From Brachybacterium sp036311905 (GTDB taxonomy: Bacteria > Actinomycetota > Actinomycetes > Actinomycetales > Dermabacteraceae): a stretch of 64,000 bases of DNA. Positions within the stretch are counted from its first letter, which is position 1; each line of letters begins with the position of its first letter. The stretch is taken from assembly GCF_036311905.1 (NCBI RefSeq), contig NZ_JAZDCH010000004.1, positions 186,001 through 250,000 on the forward strand, in the 5' to 3' direction. The notes beneath the pieces are model-generated. The model made no database searches and was not told where the DNA came from. It was given only the letters and a program-made list of their open reading frames with translations. Shown here piece by piece: positions 1 to 9,006 of the stretch. Made by a program: the position numbers and the translations under genes.

Positions 1-51
1 GGCATGGATCAGCGTCCAGTGCTGAGTGGCGGAGAGGGTCATGTCCGGTGC

Positions 52-777
52 TCAGCCCACGGGCGGGAAGGACGCCTTCGCGGCCTTCGCGATGCGGTTC
101 AGCTGGCGGCGGTCGGAGATCGCGCCGAGCACGGCGCCGAGGCCCGGGATCGCCTTCCCGAAGAGTCGCGCCGAGCGCAGCCCGAACCGCTTCAGCAGGC
201 GACTCCCCACGGCGGAGACGATCTCGGACTGCGGACTGGCCGGTAGGCGGGAGGCGACGGTGCGGGCGGCGGCGCCCGTGATCGGCCCGAGACCGATGGA
301 CCGCAGCACCTCCCCGGACTCCTCGCCGACGAGGGCGGCGAGCACCCGGATCCGGATCTCCGGGTCCTCGAGGTCATGGCCGCGGACCGCCGCGATCGCG
401 CCGACCATGCGGGTGGACTGGATGTAGAACTCGAGGACGTTGGTGGGCAGCAGCAGGGGGAGGGTCACCACGCCGCCGAGGCCGGTGAGGAAGCCGCCGG
501 CGGTCACGCCCCGCCGGTGGGAGCGGATGATCCGGCGCACCGCGAGCTCGGGCCGACGCCGGGCGCGGCCCCGCTGGGCACGACGCGCCACTTCAACCGC
601 CGAGGAGTAGGTGAGCTTCCCGTCCAGGCCGATGTCGCGGACGGTGTCGACCATCCGGTCGATCGCCCCGCCGGAGCTCGGGCGGTCGGAGGCTCCGCCG
701 CGCCGCGCCTCGTGCATCGCATCGCGGGCCATGGACGTCGCCGAGTCGTCGCGGCGCAGCATCGAGAAGATCCCCAT
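52..777 (-). CDS. EcsC family protein
   Basis: Protein of 241 aa. The open frame runs much further upstream, but antisense to recO, so ATG 777 (MGIFSMLRRD) is taken as the start. The N-terminal 80 residues are polar and Arg-rich. A glycine-rich hydrophobic stretch (residues about 92-113, GGFLTGLGGVVTLPLLLPTN) and the following segment NVLEFYIQSTRMVGAIAAVR match the EcsC family, whose biochemical role is not established. A second Gly/Ala-rich segment near the C-terminus (GKAIPGLGAVLGAISD) is also typical. It is divergent from recO with about 117 bp between them. Family assignment is from sequence pattern only; function unknown. Confidence 0.75.
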   Translation of the reverse strand: MGIFSMLRRDDSATSMARDAMHEARRGGASDRPSSGGAIDRMVDTVRDIGLDGKLTYSSAVEVARRAQRGRARRRPELAVRRIIRSHRRGVTAGGFLTGLGGVVTLPLLLPTNVLEFYIQSTRMVGAIAAVRGHDLEDPEIRIRVLAALVGEESGEVLRSIGLGPITGAAARTVASRLPASPQSEIVSAVGSRLLKRFGLRSARLFGKAIPGLGAVLGAISDRRQLNRIAKAAKASFPPVG

Positions 778-894
778 CGCGGTTCCTTCCGTGGGTCGGG
801 TGTCGTGGGCCGACGCTACCGCGTCACAGGGCGCGGCACGGCGCGGCCCGCCTACGGGCGTCGGTCGGCCCCACGGCGTAGATTCGGGCTCACC

Positions 895-1629
895 ATGCAG
901 AACAAGCTGTATCGAGACGATGCGATCGTCCTGCGCACGCATCCGCTGGGCGAGGCCGATCGCATCATCACCCTGCTCACGCGGCGGCACGGGAAGGTCC
1001 GCGCCGTCGCCAAGGGGGTGCGCCGCACCGGGAGCCGCTTCGGCGCGCGTCTGGAGCCGTTCACCCTCGTGGACCTGCAGCTGCATGCGGGGAAGAGCCT
1101 GCACACGGTCACGCAGGCGGTGACCCTCGAGGCCTTCGCCGGCCCGATCACCGCGGACTACGACCGCTACACCGCCGCGAGCGCCATGCTCGAGACCACC
1201 GACCGGCTCACCGACGAGGCCGTCGATCCCAGCCAGCGCGGCTTCCTGATGCTGGTCGGAGCGCTGCGCTCGATGGGCGAAGGACGGATCCCGCCGGCGC
1301 TCGTGCTCGACGCCTTCCTGCTCCGCACCCTCGCCCTGTCCGGCTGGGCCCCCGAGCTGCGGGCCTGCGCGACCTGCGGGGCCCCCGGCCCGCACCACGC
1401 GCTCGACGTCCGCGCCGGCGGCCTCGTCTGCACCCCGTGCCGTCGGCCCGGAGCGGTCGCGGTGCGCCAGGCCGCCGTCGAGCACCTGATCTTCCTGCTC
1501 GCCGGGGACTGGGAGAATGTCCTGGCCGCCGAGCCGACGATCCAGCAGGAGGCCGGCCGGCTCATCGCCGACACCATCACCTGGCACCTCGAGCGCTCCG
1601 TCCGCTCGCTCCACTACGTCGACCGCTGA
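895..1629 (+). CDS. recO: DNA repair protein RecO
   Basis: Protein of 244 aa, normal for RecO. RecO acts with RecF/RecR to load RecA on SSB-coated gaps and anneals single strands. The N-terminal OB-fold begins YRDDAIVLRTHPLGEADRI, characteristic of the family, and a four-cysteine zinc site (C158, C161, C179, C182) sits in the C-terminal helical domain. ATG 895 is chosen because conserved sequence starts immediately after it; the frame upstream is antisense to the ecsC-like gene. uppS follows 67 bp downstream, the usual actinobacterial recO-uppS order. Confidence 0.96.
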   Translation: MQNKLYRDDAIVLRTHPLGEADRIITLLTRRHGKVRAVAKGVRRTGSRFGARLEPFTLVDLQLHAGKSLHTVTQAVTLEAFAGPITADYDRYTAASAMLETTDRLTDEAVDPSQRGFLMLVGALRSMGEGRIPPALVLDAFLLRTLALSGWAPELRACATCGAPGPHHALDVRAGGLVCTPCRRPGAVAVRQAAVEHLIFLLAGDWENVLAAEPTIQQEAGRLIADTITWHLERSVRSLHYVDR

Positions 1630-1696
1630 CGCCGAGCCCGACCCGGCCGCGGCGCACACCGTCCGCCCCGCCCGTCGACCGACCCGAAGGATCCCG

Positions 1697-2503
1697 ATGC
1701 CCGCCGCACCCGCCTCCGGCCCCCTCGAGCCCTTCGAGCACCCCAGCGGTGCCCGCCCGCCCCGGCTGCCCGCCCCGACCATCCCCGCGCACGTCGCCGT
1801 GGTCATGGACGGCAACGGCCGCTGGGCGAACCGGCAGGGGCTGCCCCGCACGGCCGGACACGAGGCGGGGGAGGCGGCGCTGCTGGACGTCGTCGCGGGG
1901 GCGCTGCAGATCGGCGTGACCCACCTGAGCGCCTACGCCTTCTCCACCGAGAACTGGAAGCGCTCCCCGGACGAGGTGCGCTTCCTGATGGGCTTCTCCC
2001 GCTCCGTGCTGCGCCGACAGCGGGACACGCTGAACTCCTGGGGCGTGCGGATCGTGTGGATCGGCCGCGAGCAGCGCCTCTGGGGCAGCGTGATCAAGGA
2101 GCTCAAGGAGGCGGAGCAGCTCACCCGCGGCAACACCCGCATGACGCTCTACATGTGCGTGAACTACGGCGGCCGGGCCGAGATCGTCGACGCCGTGCGG
2201 GAGATCGCCGAGGAGGCCCGTGCCGGGCGGCTGAAGGGCTCCGGCATCACCGAGCGCACCCTCGCCCGACACCTCATCGACCCCGACATGCCCGATGTCG
2301 ACCTGTTCCTGCGCACCAGCGGCGAGCAGCGCACCTCGAACTTCCTGCTGTGGCAGTCCGCCTATGCCGAGATGGTCTTCGTGCCCGAGCTGTGGCCGGA
2401 CGTCGACCGCCGCGTGCTGTGGCGGGCGATCACCGACTACGCCCGGCGCGACCGTCGCTACGGCGGGGCCGTCGACGTGCCGGAGCCGTCGCCGGCATTC
2501 TGA
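1697..2503 (+). CDS. uppS: Isoprenyl diphosphate synthase, UppS family
   Basis: Protein of 268 aa. Cis-prenyltransferase that condenses isopentenyl diphosphate units to make the polyprenyl carrier lipid for peptidoglycan and other envelope polymers. The signature HVAVVMDGNGRWANRQGLP places the catalytic Asp at residue 38, and FLRTSGEQRTSNFLLWQ is the conserved pyrophosphate/Mg binding region. ATG 1697 gives a Pro/Ala-rich N-terminal extension of about 30 residues before the conserved core, common in actinobacteria. It ends 33 bp from the convergent dedA-like gene. Confidence 0.95.
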   Translation: MPAAPASGPLEPFEHPSGARPPRLPAPTIPAHVAVVMDGNGRWANRQGLPRTAGHEAGEAALLDVVAGALQIGVTHLSAYAFSTENWKRSPDEVRFLMGFSRSVLRRQRDTLNSWGVRIVWIGREQRLWGSVIKELKEAEQLTRGNTRMTLYMCVNYGGRAEIVDAVREIAEEARAGRLKGSGITERTLARHLIDPDMPDVDLFLRTSGEQRTSNFLLWQSAYAEMVFVPELWPDVDRRVLWRAITDYARRDRRYGGAVDVPEPSPAF

Positions 2504-2536
2504 ACGCCGAGGCTCGGCGGGGCGGTCTCCGGGTGG

Positions 2537-3100
2537 TCAGGCGCGGTCGCCGGCGTCGGCCCCGATGGCCGTCTCCGTGGCCGTCTCCCTGGCCGACTCC
2601 GTCGGGGCCGTCGTCGGGGGGACGGGAGCGATCAGGCCCCCGGTCCGTCGTCGGTGCCGCAGCAGCAGGGCGACGAGCAGCACCAGCAGGGCCAGCACGG
2701 CCACTGCCGCCCAGGGCGAGCGCAGGAACAGCTCGACCCAGCCGGCGAAGACCACCAGGCCCACGGTGGCGTAGATGAACGCCCAGGCCAGACCGCCGAT
2801 CGCGAGCGCCGGGAGATAGCGGCGCGGCGGCATCCCGGTCAGTCCGGCCGCGGCATTGGCGGCGGTCTGGAAGCCGACGGTGAGGAAGCTCAGCGCCACC
2901 ACCGGGGCGCCCCAGCGGTTCACGATCTCGGTCGCCCGCACGACGCGCTCGGAGGAGAGGAAGGTGGCGACCCTGCCGCGATCGGCGGCGCGGCGCGCAC
3001 CGCGGCCGAGCAGGTACGTGCCGCCGGCCCGGAACCAGATCACGACGTACAGGAACCCGATCGCGGGCAGCAGCGGCAGCGACTGCACCCAGTCCATCAT
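2537..3100 (-). CDS. DedA/VTT-domain membrane protein
   Basis: Protein of 187 aa with several hydrophobic segments and the DedA-type core (WGAPVVALSFLTVGFQTAAN, then a GMPPRRYLPAL loop). DedA/VTT proteins are thought to move polyprenyl carriers or phospholipids across the membrane; the substrate here is unknown. It lacks the long N-terminal region of classical DedA proteins and ends in a polar Thr/Glu tail. Two adjacent ATGs (3100 and 3097) are possible; the first overlaps the zur stop by four bases (ATGA), so translation is probably coupled and the gene is likely the last of the zinc operon. Confidence 0.8.
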   Translation of the reverse strand: MMDWVQSLPLLPAIGFLYVVIWFRAGGTYLLGRGARRAADRGRVATFLSSERVVRATEIVNRWGAPVVALSFLTVGFQTAANAAAGLTGMPPRRYLPALAIGGLAWAFIYATVGLVVFAGWVELFLRSPWAAVAVLALLVLLVALLLRHRRRTGGLIAPVPPTTAPTESARETATETAIGADAGDRA

Positions 3101-3564
3101 GCGCGGGGGCCTCCGTCGGCGGCCGCGCCGTCCTCGGCCGTCTGCGCCCCGTCGGCCGTCGCGGTGGCGGCGTGCTCGGTGCACAGCCCGAAGACCTCGA
3201 GGGTGTGGTCGAGGTCCGTGAAGCCGTGCTCGCGGGCGATCGCGCTCATCGCGGCCTCGAGGGAGGGGTCGGTGATCTCGACGGTCTTCCCGCACTCGCG
3301 GCACACCAGGTGGTGATGGTGCCCGGAGTCCTCGCACTGGCGGTACAGCGACTCTCCGTCGGCGGCGACCAGCACGTCGAGCCGGCCCGCCGTCGAGAGC
3401 GCCTGCAGCGTCCGGTAGACGGTGGCGAGGCCGACGGTCTCGCCGTCGGTGCGCATCTGCTCGTGGATCTGCTGGGCGCTGCGGAAGTCGTCCTGCTGCG
3501 AGAGCGTCTCGAGGATCGCGGCGCGCTGGCGAGTGTTCCGTTGCATGGATCGATTGTGCGCCAT
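3097..3564 (-). CDS. zur: Fur-family regulator, probably Zur
   Basis: Protein of 155 aa. It has a winged helix (RQRAAILETLSQQDDFRSAQ, recognition region GLATVYRTLQAL) followed by the metal-binding dimerisation domain with SGHHHHLVCRECGKTVEI. The family's usual second CxxC appears here as GLCTEH, so one structural zinc ligand may be His or absent. Of three in-frame ATGs (3582, 3564, 3546), 3564 is preferred because GGAGG lies 11 bases upstream. Its position directly after znuB indicates zinc-responsive repression of the operon; the box at 6344-6358 is the expected target. Confidence 0.88.
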   Translation of the reverse strand: MAHNRSMQRNTRQRAAILETLSQQDDFRSAQQIHEQMRTDGETVGLATVYRTLQALSTAGRLDVLVAADGESLYRQCEDSGHHHHLVCRECGKTVEITDPSLEAAMSAIAREHGFTDLDHTLEVFGLCTEHAATATADGAQTAEDGAAADGGPRA

Positions 3565-3613
3565 CGGGCCCCGGACCTCCATTCTTGGTGAGCTGACCGA
3601 CGCCCGCGATGCG

Positions 3614-4519
3614 TCAGGTCGTTGCGCGGGTCTCCTGGTCAGAGGGCACCTGGTCGAGGTCCGGAAGGCGCGGTCCGCGACCGGGGATGATCGCCCGCGT
3701 GCTGAGCGCGAGGATGTACACGCCGATCGTCAGCAGCACGATGACCCCGCCCGGCGGCAGGTCGACGTACACCGTGAGCAGCAATCCGCCGAGAGCGCAG
3801 ACCACGGCGATGACCATCGCGGTGCGCATGGTGCGGGCGAAGCCGACCACCAGCTGCTGGGCCGAGGCGACGGGGACGATCATCAGCGCCGAGACCATCA
3901 GCGCGCCGACGATCCGCATCGAGAGGGTGACGGTCAGCGCCGCCATCAGGGCGATGAGCACGTTCACCAGCCGCACCGGCAGTCCGGAGGCGCGGGCGAA
4001 CTCCTCGTCCCCGGTGACCGCGGAGAGCAGCCCCGAGAGACCCACGCCGATGCCGAGCACGACGACGGCGAGGACCACGGCGATCACGGCGTCGGGGCCG
4101 GTGACGGTGGAGAGCGATCCGAAGAGGTAGCCCATGAGGTTCTGGGAGGTGCCGCCGGCGAGCTGGATGATCACCACGCCCCCCGCGATGCCGCCGTAGA
4201 ACAGGATCGCGAGCGCGACGTCCCGGCTGGTGTGCCCGATCTCGCGGACGTACTCGATCGCGACCGCGCCGAGCACGGAGGCGATCAGGGCGCCGGGGAT
4301 GGCGAGGAGATCCGCGGGGGAGGCGGCGGTCCAGGCACCGACGAGCCAGCCGACCGCGACGCCCGTGAGCGCCACGTGGCCGAGGCCGTCGCCGAGCAGG
4401 GACAGCCGCTTCTGCACCAGGTAGGTGCCGACGACGGGGGCGGTCAGACCGATGAGCACCGCGATGATCAGCGGGTAGCGCAGCAGGTCCGAGGTGAGGA
4501 TGTCGAGGGGGGAGATCAT
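3614..4519 (-). CDS. znuB: Zinc ABC transporter permease ZnuB
   Basis: Protein of 301 aa, an integral membrane permease of the ABC-3 family for Zn/Mn uptake. Conserved features include the N-terminal region LTAPVVGTYLVQKRLSLLGD, the segment DGLGHVALTGVAVGW, and about 8 to 9 hydrophobic segments through residue 280. Its ATG overlaps the znuC stop codon (ATGA, 4516-4519), so translation is coupled. Zinc as substrate is inferred from the His-rich binding protein and the zur gene in the same operon; manganese cannot be excluded by the permease alone. Confidence 0.92.
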   Translation of the reverse strand: MISPLDILTSDLLRYPLIIAVLIGLTAPVVGTYLVQKRLSLLGDGLGHVALTGVAVGWLVGAWTAASPADLLAIPGALIASVLGAVAIEYVREIGHTSRDVALAILFYGGIAGGVVIIQLAGGTSQNLMGYLFGSLSTVTGPDAVIAVVLAVVVLGIGVGLSGLLSAVTGDEEFARASGLPVRLVNVLIALMAALTVTLSMRIVGALMVSALMIVPVASAQQLVVGFARTMRTAMVIAVVCALGGLLLTVYVDLPPGGVIVLLTIGVYILALSTRAIIPGRGPRLPDLDQVPSDQETRATT

Positions 4520-5331
4520 GCCGGGTGGATCTCCTGTCCGAGGCAGTCGGTGTGGGCGTCGGGGAGCGCGGGGTGGTCGTGGCTCGAGTCGACGGGCAGC
4601 TGGGCGGTCTCGGCCCCGTCGTGGATGACGCGGCCGTGGTCCAGGACGATCACTCGATCGAGGTCGTCGGCGAGCGGGCCGGTCTCGTGCAGGACGACCA
4701 GCAGGGTCGTGCCCTGGGCGGCGAGCTCGCGGAACAGCCCCGCGATGATCTCCTGGGTGGGGAGGTCCACTCCCGCGAAGGGTTCGTCGAGCACGAGCAG
4801 TCGCGGGGAGCGCACCAGGGCGCGGGCGATCATCACCCGGCGGCGCTGGCCGCCGGACATGCGGGTGATCGGCCGGTCCGCGAGGTGCGGCAGCCCGACG
4901 GCCTCCAGGGCGCGCATCACCCGCGGGTCGCGGCTGCGGGCGGACCAGCGACGCGCCCCGAGCAGGCCGGTTGCGACGGTCTCGCGGGCGGTCGAGGGGA
5001 TCGAGCCCGCCTCGGCGGAGTCCTGCGGGACGTAACCGATCGCGTCGTGCGCGCGGCCGTCCCGCACGGGTCGGCCGAACAGGCGTGCCCGGCCGGACTC
5101 GAGGGGGAGCACGCCGACGATCGCGCGGAGCAGCGTCGACTTGCCGGAGCCGTTGGCGCCGAGCAGTGCCACCCGCTCCCCGGCGCGGATCGAGAGGGAG
5201 ACGTCCTCGAGCACGCGCTGTCCCCCGCGCACGACGGTCGCGTCCTCGACCTCGAGGACGGGGGCGTCGGCCGGGGCGGCCGGCGGGGTGGTGTCGGTCG
5301 CTGAGATGTCCGCCGGGGAGCCGGCGCTCAC
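4516..5331 (-). CDS. znuC: Zinc ABC transporter ATPase ZnuC
   Basis: Protein of 271 aa that energises the permease on the cytoplasmic side. Walker A GANGSGKST, ABC signature RMSGGQRRR, Walker B LLVLDEPF and H-loop VVLHE are all present. The C-terminus carries His/Asp residues (SSHDHPALPDAHTDC), a common metal-related tail in this family. Its start overlaps the znuA stop by four bases (5328-5331). Confidence 0.93.
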   Translation of the reverse strand: MSAGSPADISATDTTPPAAPADAPVLEVEDATVVRGGQRVLEDVSLSIRAGERVALLGANGSGKSTLLRAIVGVLPLESGRARLFGRPVRDGRAHDAIGYVPQDSAEAGSIPSTARETVATGLLGARRWSARSRDPRVMRALEAVGLPHLADRPITRMSGGQRRRVMIARALVRSPRLLVLDEPFAGVDLPTQEIIAGLFRELAAQGTTLLVVLHETGPLADDLDRVIVLDHGRVIHDGAETAQLPVDSSHDHPALPDAHTDCLGQEIHPA

Positions 5332-6344
5332 TGCCAGCTCTCCACGAGCTTCCGGGCGTTCTCGCGCATGACCTGAGGATAGTCGGCGTCCTCGGAGAGC
5401 TGCGTCTCGAGGTTGTCGAGCTCTTCGCTGGTGATCCCCACGTTCTCCGCGAGGGTCTGCGCGACCTTCGGGGAGGCGGTCGCCTCGAAGAAGACGGTCG
5501 TGACGCCCTCCGCGTCGATCACCTTCTCCAGCTCGAGCAGGCGTTGCGGGGAGGGCTCGGTCTCGGGGTCGATGCCGGAGATGCCCACCTGGTGCAGGTC
5601 GTAGCGAGCGGCGAGATAGGAGTACGCGGCGTGGCTGGTGACGAAGGTGCGGGTGCCCTCGACGGCACCGAAGGACTCCGCCAGCTCCTCGTCGAGGGCC
5701 TCGAGCTCGGTGCGCAGAGCGGCGGCCCGCTCCGTGAAACCGTCAGCGCCCTCCGCGTCGATCTCGGAGAGCCGCTCGGCGAGGGCGTCGCCGATCAGCG
5801 CGATGCGCAGCGGGTCGTGCCACAGGTGCGGGTCGGTGCCGCCGTGGTCGTGCCCCTCGTGATCCTCCTCGGCTGACTCCCCGCCGGCATCGGAGGCGGT
5901 GTCGTCGGCGTGCTCCGCGTGCTCCTCGGCGCTCTCGCCCTCGTGCTCGGCCTCGGTGTCGCCGAGCTCGGTGACGAGCAGCTCGATGACCTGCGCGACG
6001 TCCAGCACGTTGTCGCCGGGCCCGCTCGCGATCGCGTCGTCGATCGCGGTCTGGTAGCCGGGGATCTGCAGCACGAGCGCCGCCTCCTGCACCTGCATCA
6101 CCTGGCGCACGGACAGCTCGAGCCCGTGGGCGTCGGCCCCCGGCGTGGCGAAGTCCACGGAGGTGACGCGATCGCCACCGATCCGCTCGACCAGGAAGCG
6201 CAGCGGGTAGTTCGAGGTCACGACCATCGGGGTGCCGTCCTCGGACTCCCCGCCTCCGCCGCAGGCGGCGAGGGTCAGCGCGCCCCCGCCGAGGACGGCG
6301 AGGGAGAGCAGGGAGCGTCGGGAGAGCGCAGGCACGAAGGACAT
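5328..6344 (-). CDS. znuA: Zinc-binding lipoprotein ZnuA
   Basis: Protein of 338 aa from ATG 6344. A lipoprotein signal peptide with twin Arg (SRRSLLSLAVLGGGALTLAAC) is followed by a Gly linker and the metal-receptor fold. A His/Asp/Glu-rich loop (EHEGESAEEHAEHADD to EEDHEGHDHGGTDPHLWHDP) marks it as a zinc receptor. Upstream ATGs at 6362 and 6353 would add MVRMIV, but the promoter geometry favours a leaderless start at 6344: a -10-like GAGAAT lies 7 bases upstream. First gene of the zinc operon. Confidence 0.92.
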   Translation of the reverse strand: MSFVPALSRRSLLSLAVLGGGALTLAACGGGGESEDGTPMVVTSNYPLRFLVERIGGDRVTSVDFATPGADAHGLELSVRQVMQVQEAALVLQIPGYQTAIDDAIASGPGDNVLDVAQVIELLVTELGDTEAEHEGESAEEHAEHADDTASDAGGESAEEDHEGHDHGGTDPHLWHDPLRIALIGDALAERLSEIDAEGADGFTERAAALRTELEALDEELAESFGAVEGTRTFVTSHAAYSYLAARYDLHQVGISGIDPETEPSPQRLLELEKVIDAEGVTTVFFEATASPKVAQTLAENVGITSEELDNLETQLSEDADYPQVMRENARKLVESWQ

Positions 6345-6381
6345 GACAATCATTCTCACCATCGGGCGGGGCCGCGGGCAA
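6344..6381 (-). promoter_or_regulatory. Zur/Fur-type box over the znuA promoter
   Basis: The 15-mer TGACAATCATTCTCA (6344-6358) is a 7-1-7 inverted repeat (TGA-n-AAT-n-ATT-n-TCA) of the Fur/Zur class. On the minus strand GAGAAT (6352-6357) can be the -10 and TTGCCC (6376-6381) the -35, with an 18-bp spacer, putting transcription start at or next to ATG 6344. The box therefore covers the -10 and the start point, an arrangement suited to simple repression by zinc-loaded Zur. Promoter elements are inference; the dyad is seen directly. Confidence 0.75.
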
Positions 6382-6470
6382 GTCGGCGGGGTAAGGGGTG
6401 CGCACCGTCACAGCACGGCCCTGGCTATGCTGGCCTGGTTCGAATCCACCCCGTCACCAGGAGTCTCCCC

Positions 6471-7862
6471 GTGGCCAAGGCCCCCGCCAGCACGCTGGAC
6501 AACGTCATCGCCCTCGCCAAGAAGCGCGGCTTCGTGTTCCCGGCCGGTGAGATCTACGGAGGCACCCGCTCCGCCTGGGACTACGGTCCGCTCGGCGTCG
6601 AGCTCAAGGAGAACATCAAGAAGCAGTGGTGGCAGACCTTCGTGCGCTCCCGCGGCGACATGGTGGGCCTGGACTCCTCGATCATCCTGCCCAAGCGTGT
6701 GTGGGAGGCCTCGGGCCACGTCGCGACCTTCACCGACCCGCTGGTCGAGTGCCGGAGCTGCCACAACCGCTTCCGCGAGGACCACCTGCTCGAGGCCTTC
6801 GCCGAGAAGAAGGGCCGCGCGCCCGAGGGCGGCCTCGCCGAGGTCCCCTGCCCGAACTGCGGCACCCGCGGCGAGTACACCGACCCGCAGCAGTTCTCGG
6901 GCCTGGTCAAGACCTATCTCGGCCCGGTCGACAGCGAGGCCGGACTGCACTTCCTGCGCCCCGAGACCGCGCAGGGCATCTTCGTGAACTTCCTCAACGT
7001 GGTCACCGCCTCCCGCCAGAAGCCCCCCTTCGGCATCGGCCAGGTCGGTAAGGCGTTCCGCAACGAGATCACCCCTGGAAACTTCATCTTCCGCACGCGC
7101 GAGTTCGAGCAGATGGAGATCGAGTTCTTCACCCCGCCGGCCGAGGCCGACGCGCACTTCGCGGCCTGGGTCGAGGACTGCTGGAACTGGTTCGTGGACC
7201 TCGGGATCGACCCCGACAACATGCGCCGCTTCGACGTCCCCGAGGACGAGCGCGCCCACTACTCGGCGGGCACCATCGATCTCGAGTACCGCTTCGGCTT
7301 CCAGGGCAGCGAGTGGGGCGAGCTGATGGGCATCGCCAACCGCACCGACTTCGACCTGAGCAGCCACACCGAGGGCTCGGGCACGAAGATGCAGTACTTC
7401 GACCAGGCCGCCAACGAGCGCTACACGCCGTACGTCATCGAGCCCAGCTTCGGCCTGACCCGCTCGATGATGGCCTTCCTGGTCGACGCCTATCGCGAGG
7501 ACGAGGCCCCCAACGCCAAGGGCGGGGTCGACACCCGCACGGTGCTCGCCCTCGACCCGCGCCTCGCGCCGGTCAAGGCCGCGGTGCTGCCGCTGTCCAA
7601 GAGCGAGGACCTGGTGCCCCGCGCGGAGGAGCTCGCCTCCCGTCTGCGAGCTCGCTGGAACGTCGAGACCGACGTGACCCAGGCGATCGGTCGCCGCTAC
7701 CGCCGCCAGGACGAGATCGGCACCCCGTTCTGCATCACGGTCGACTTCGAGACCGCCGAGGACCAGGCCGTCACGATCCGTGAGCGCGACACCATGCAGC
7801 AGGAGCGCGTGGCGCTGGACCAGGTCGAGTCCTACCTTGCGGAGCGCCTCGTCGGCGCCTGA
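6471..7862 (+). CDS. glyS: Glycyl-tRNA synthetase (class II, homodimeric type)
   Basis: Protein of 463 aa charging tRNA-Gly. The start FVFPAGEIYGGTRSAWDYGP, the class II motif 2 region GNFIFRTREFEQMEIEFFTP and motif 3 region EPSFGLTRSMMAF are intact, and an insert carries a zinc site (CRSCHNRFREDHL and CPNCGTRGEYT). GTG 6471 is chosen because AGGAG lies seven bases upstream and the family N-terminus begins there. TATGCT at 6426-6431 is a plausible -10. Divergent from znuA. Confidence 0.97.
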   Translation: MAKAPASTLDNVIALAKKRGFVFPAGEIYGGTRSAWDYGPLGVELKENIKKQWWQTFVRSRGDMVGLDSSIILPKRVWEASGHVATFTDPLVECRSCHNRFREDHLLEAFAEKKGRAPEGGLAEVPCPNCGTRGEYTDPQQFSGLVKTYLGPVDSEAGLHFLRPETAQGIFVNFLNVVTASRQKPPFGIGQVGKAFRNEITPGNFIFRTREFEQMEIEFFTPPAEADAHFAAWVEDCWNWFVDLGIDPDNMRRFDVPEDERAHYSAGTIDLEYRFGFQGSEWGELMGIANRTDFDLSSHTEGSGTKMQYFDQAANERYTPYVIEPSFGLTRSMMAFLVDAYREDEAPNAKGGVDTRTVLALDPRLAPVKAAVLPLSKSEDLVPRAEELASRLRARWNVETDVTQAIGRRYRRQDEIGTPFCITVDFETAEDQAVTIRERDTMQQERVALDQVESYLAERLVGA

Positions 7863-7913
7863 GGCCGGCCCTCTCGCGAGGCTCGGGTGGCGTCGACGTG
7901 GCCCAGTGCTGCC

Positions 7914-8954
7914 ATGAGTGACGCCCCCGGCCTCGCGTTGTCCGCCGCCTACCACGAGCAGGTGGTCGCGCCCCTGCTCGAGCGGTCGATGCCCGGCGTT
8001 CCGTACGCCGGGGCGCGACTGGGGTCCGGCTCGGACGTTCTGGGGTTCGACGACGCGCAGTCCCGTGATCACGACTGGGGGCTGCGGCTCACCCTGCTCG
8101 TCGAGGACGGCGCGGCCTCCGAGGTCGACGCCCTGCTCGAGTGGGAACTGCCTGCGAGCTGGCGCGATCGTCCGGTGCGCTTCGCGACCACCTGGGACCC
8201 GGTCGTGCGCCAGCGCGCCGAGGTCGCCGCGGCAGCGGACTTCGCCGCCTCGCGCACGGGGATCCCTCCGCAGCAGCTCGCGGGCCCCGAGCCCGTCGGC
8301 CTGACGGACTGGCTGCAGCTGACCGGCCAGGCGGCCCTCGAGGTCACCGCGGGACCGGTCTTCCACGACGGCACCGGGGTCATCACGCGGATCCGCGAGC
8401 GGCTCGCCGGATACCCCGAGGACGTGCGGCGCTATGCGATCGGCGCCGACTGGACCCGCATCGGCCAGGAGCTGCCGGACGTGGGGCGGGCGGGCCTGCG
8501 CGGGGACGAGGACGGGTCCGCGGTGATCGCCGCACGTCATGTCCGCACCCTGCTCCATCTGGCGCATCTGCTGCATCGGCGCTGGGCGCCTTACGGCAAG
8601 TGGCTCGCCCGCTCCGCCGCCGCGCTGCCGGGTGGCGGCGCGCTGCGCAGCACGGCGCTCGAGGCGCTGCGCGCACCGGACTGGCGCACCCGCCAGCGCG
8701 CGCTCACCGCGGCGATCGAGCTGCTCGCCGCGGTGCAGGGCCGGGTCGGCCTGCCCACCCTCGACCCCGCCACCGAGCCATTCTTCGACCGCCCCCACAT
8801 CGGCCTGCGCGGGCTCCCGGAGCTGCTCGCGGAGACCATCACCGATCCCGCCGTCCGCGCGCTCCGGCCGGGGATCGGCACCGCCGAGCAGATCAGCGAC
8901 CACGTCAGCGTGCTCGTGGACGCGGAGCTGCGGCGTCGCCTCGTCGGCGGCTGA
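7914..8954 (+). CDS. DUF4037 protein with nucleotidyltransferase-like N-terminus
   Basis: Protein of 346 aa. The N-terminal motif ARLGSGSDVLGFDDAQSRDH resembles the GS-x-D pattern of nucleotidyltransferase folds as seen in DUF4037 proteins. A helical C-terminal domain follows, with an Ala-rich stretch and RPHIGLRGLPELLAETI near the end. No substrate can be assigned. ATG 7914 is chosen since residues before it are not conserved-looking and the motif lies about 30 residues in. It stands alone, 51 bp after glyS. Confidence 0.75.
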   Translation: MSDAPGLALSAAYHEQVVAPLLERSMPGVPYAGARLGSGSDVLGFDDAQSRDHDWGLRLTLLVEDGAASEVDALLEWELPASWRDRPVRFATTWDPVVRQRAEVAAAADFAASRTGIPPQQLAGPEPVGLTDWLQLTGQAALEVTAGPVFHDGTGVITRIRERLAGYPEDVRRYAIGADWTRIGQELPDVGRAGLRGDEDGSAVIAARHVRTLLHLAHLLHRRWAPYGKWLARSAAALPGGGALRSTALEALRAPDWRTRQRALTAAIELLAAVQGRVGLPTLDPATEPFFDRPHIGLRGLPELLAETITDPAVRALRPGIGTAEQISDHVSVLVDAELRRRLVGG

Positions 8955-9006
8955 GCAGGGCGGACCGGGGGGCGGGTGCCCGCGCACGCGTGGCGCGCCG
9001 GGTTGC

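Noticed and set aside
52..1851. Extension of the EcsC-like gene to 599 codons
   Set aside because: The extra part is antisense to recO; the family protein begins at ATG 777.
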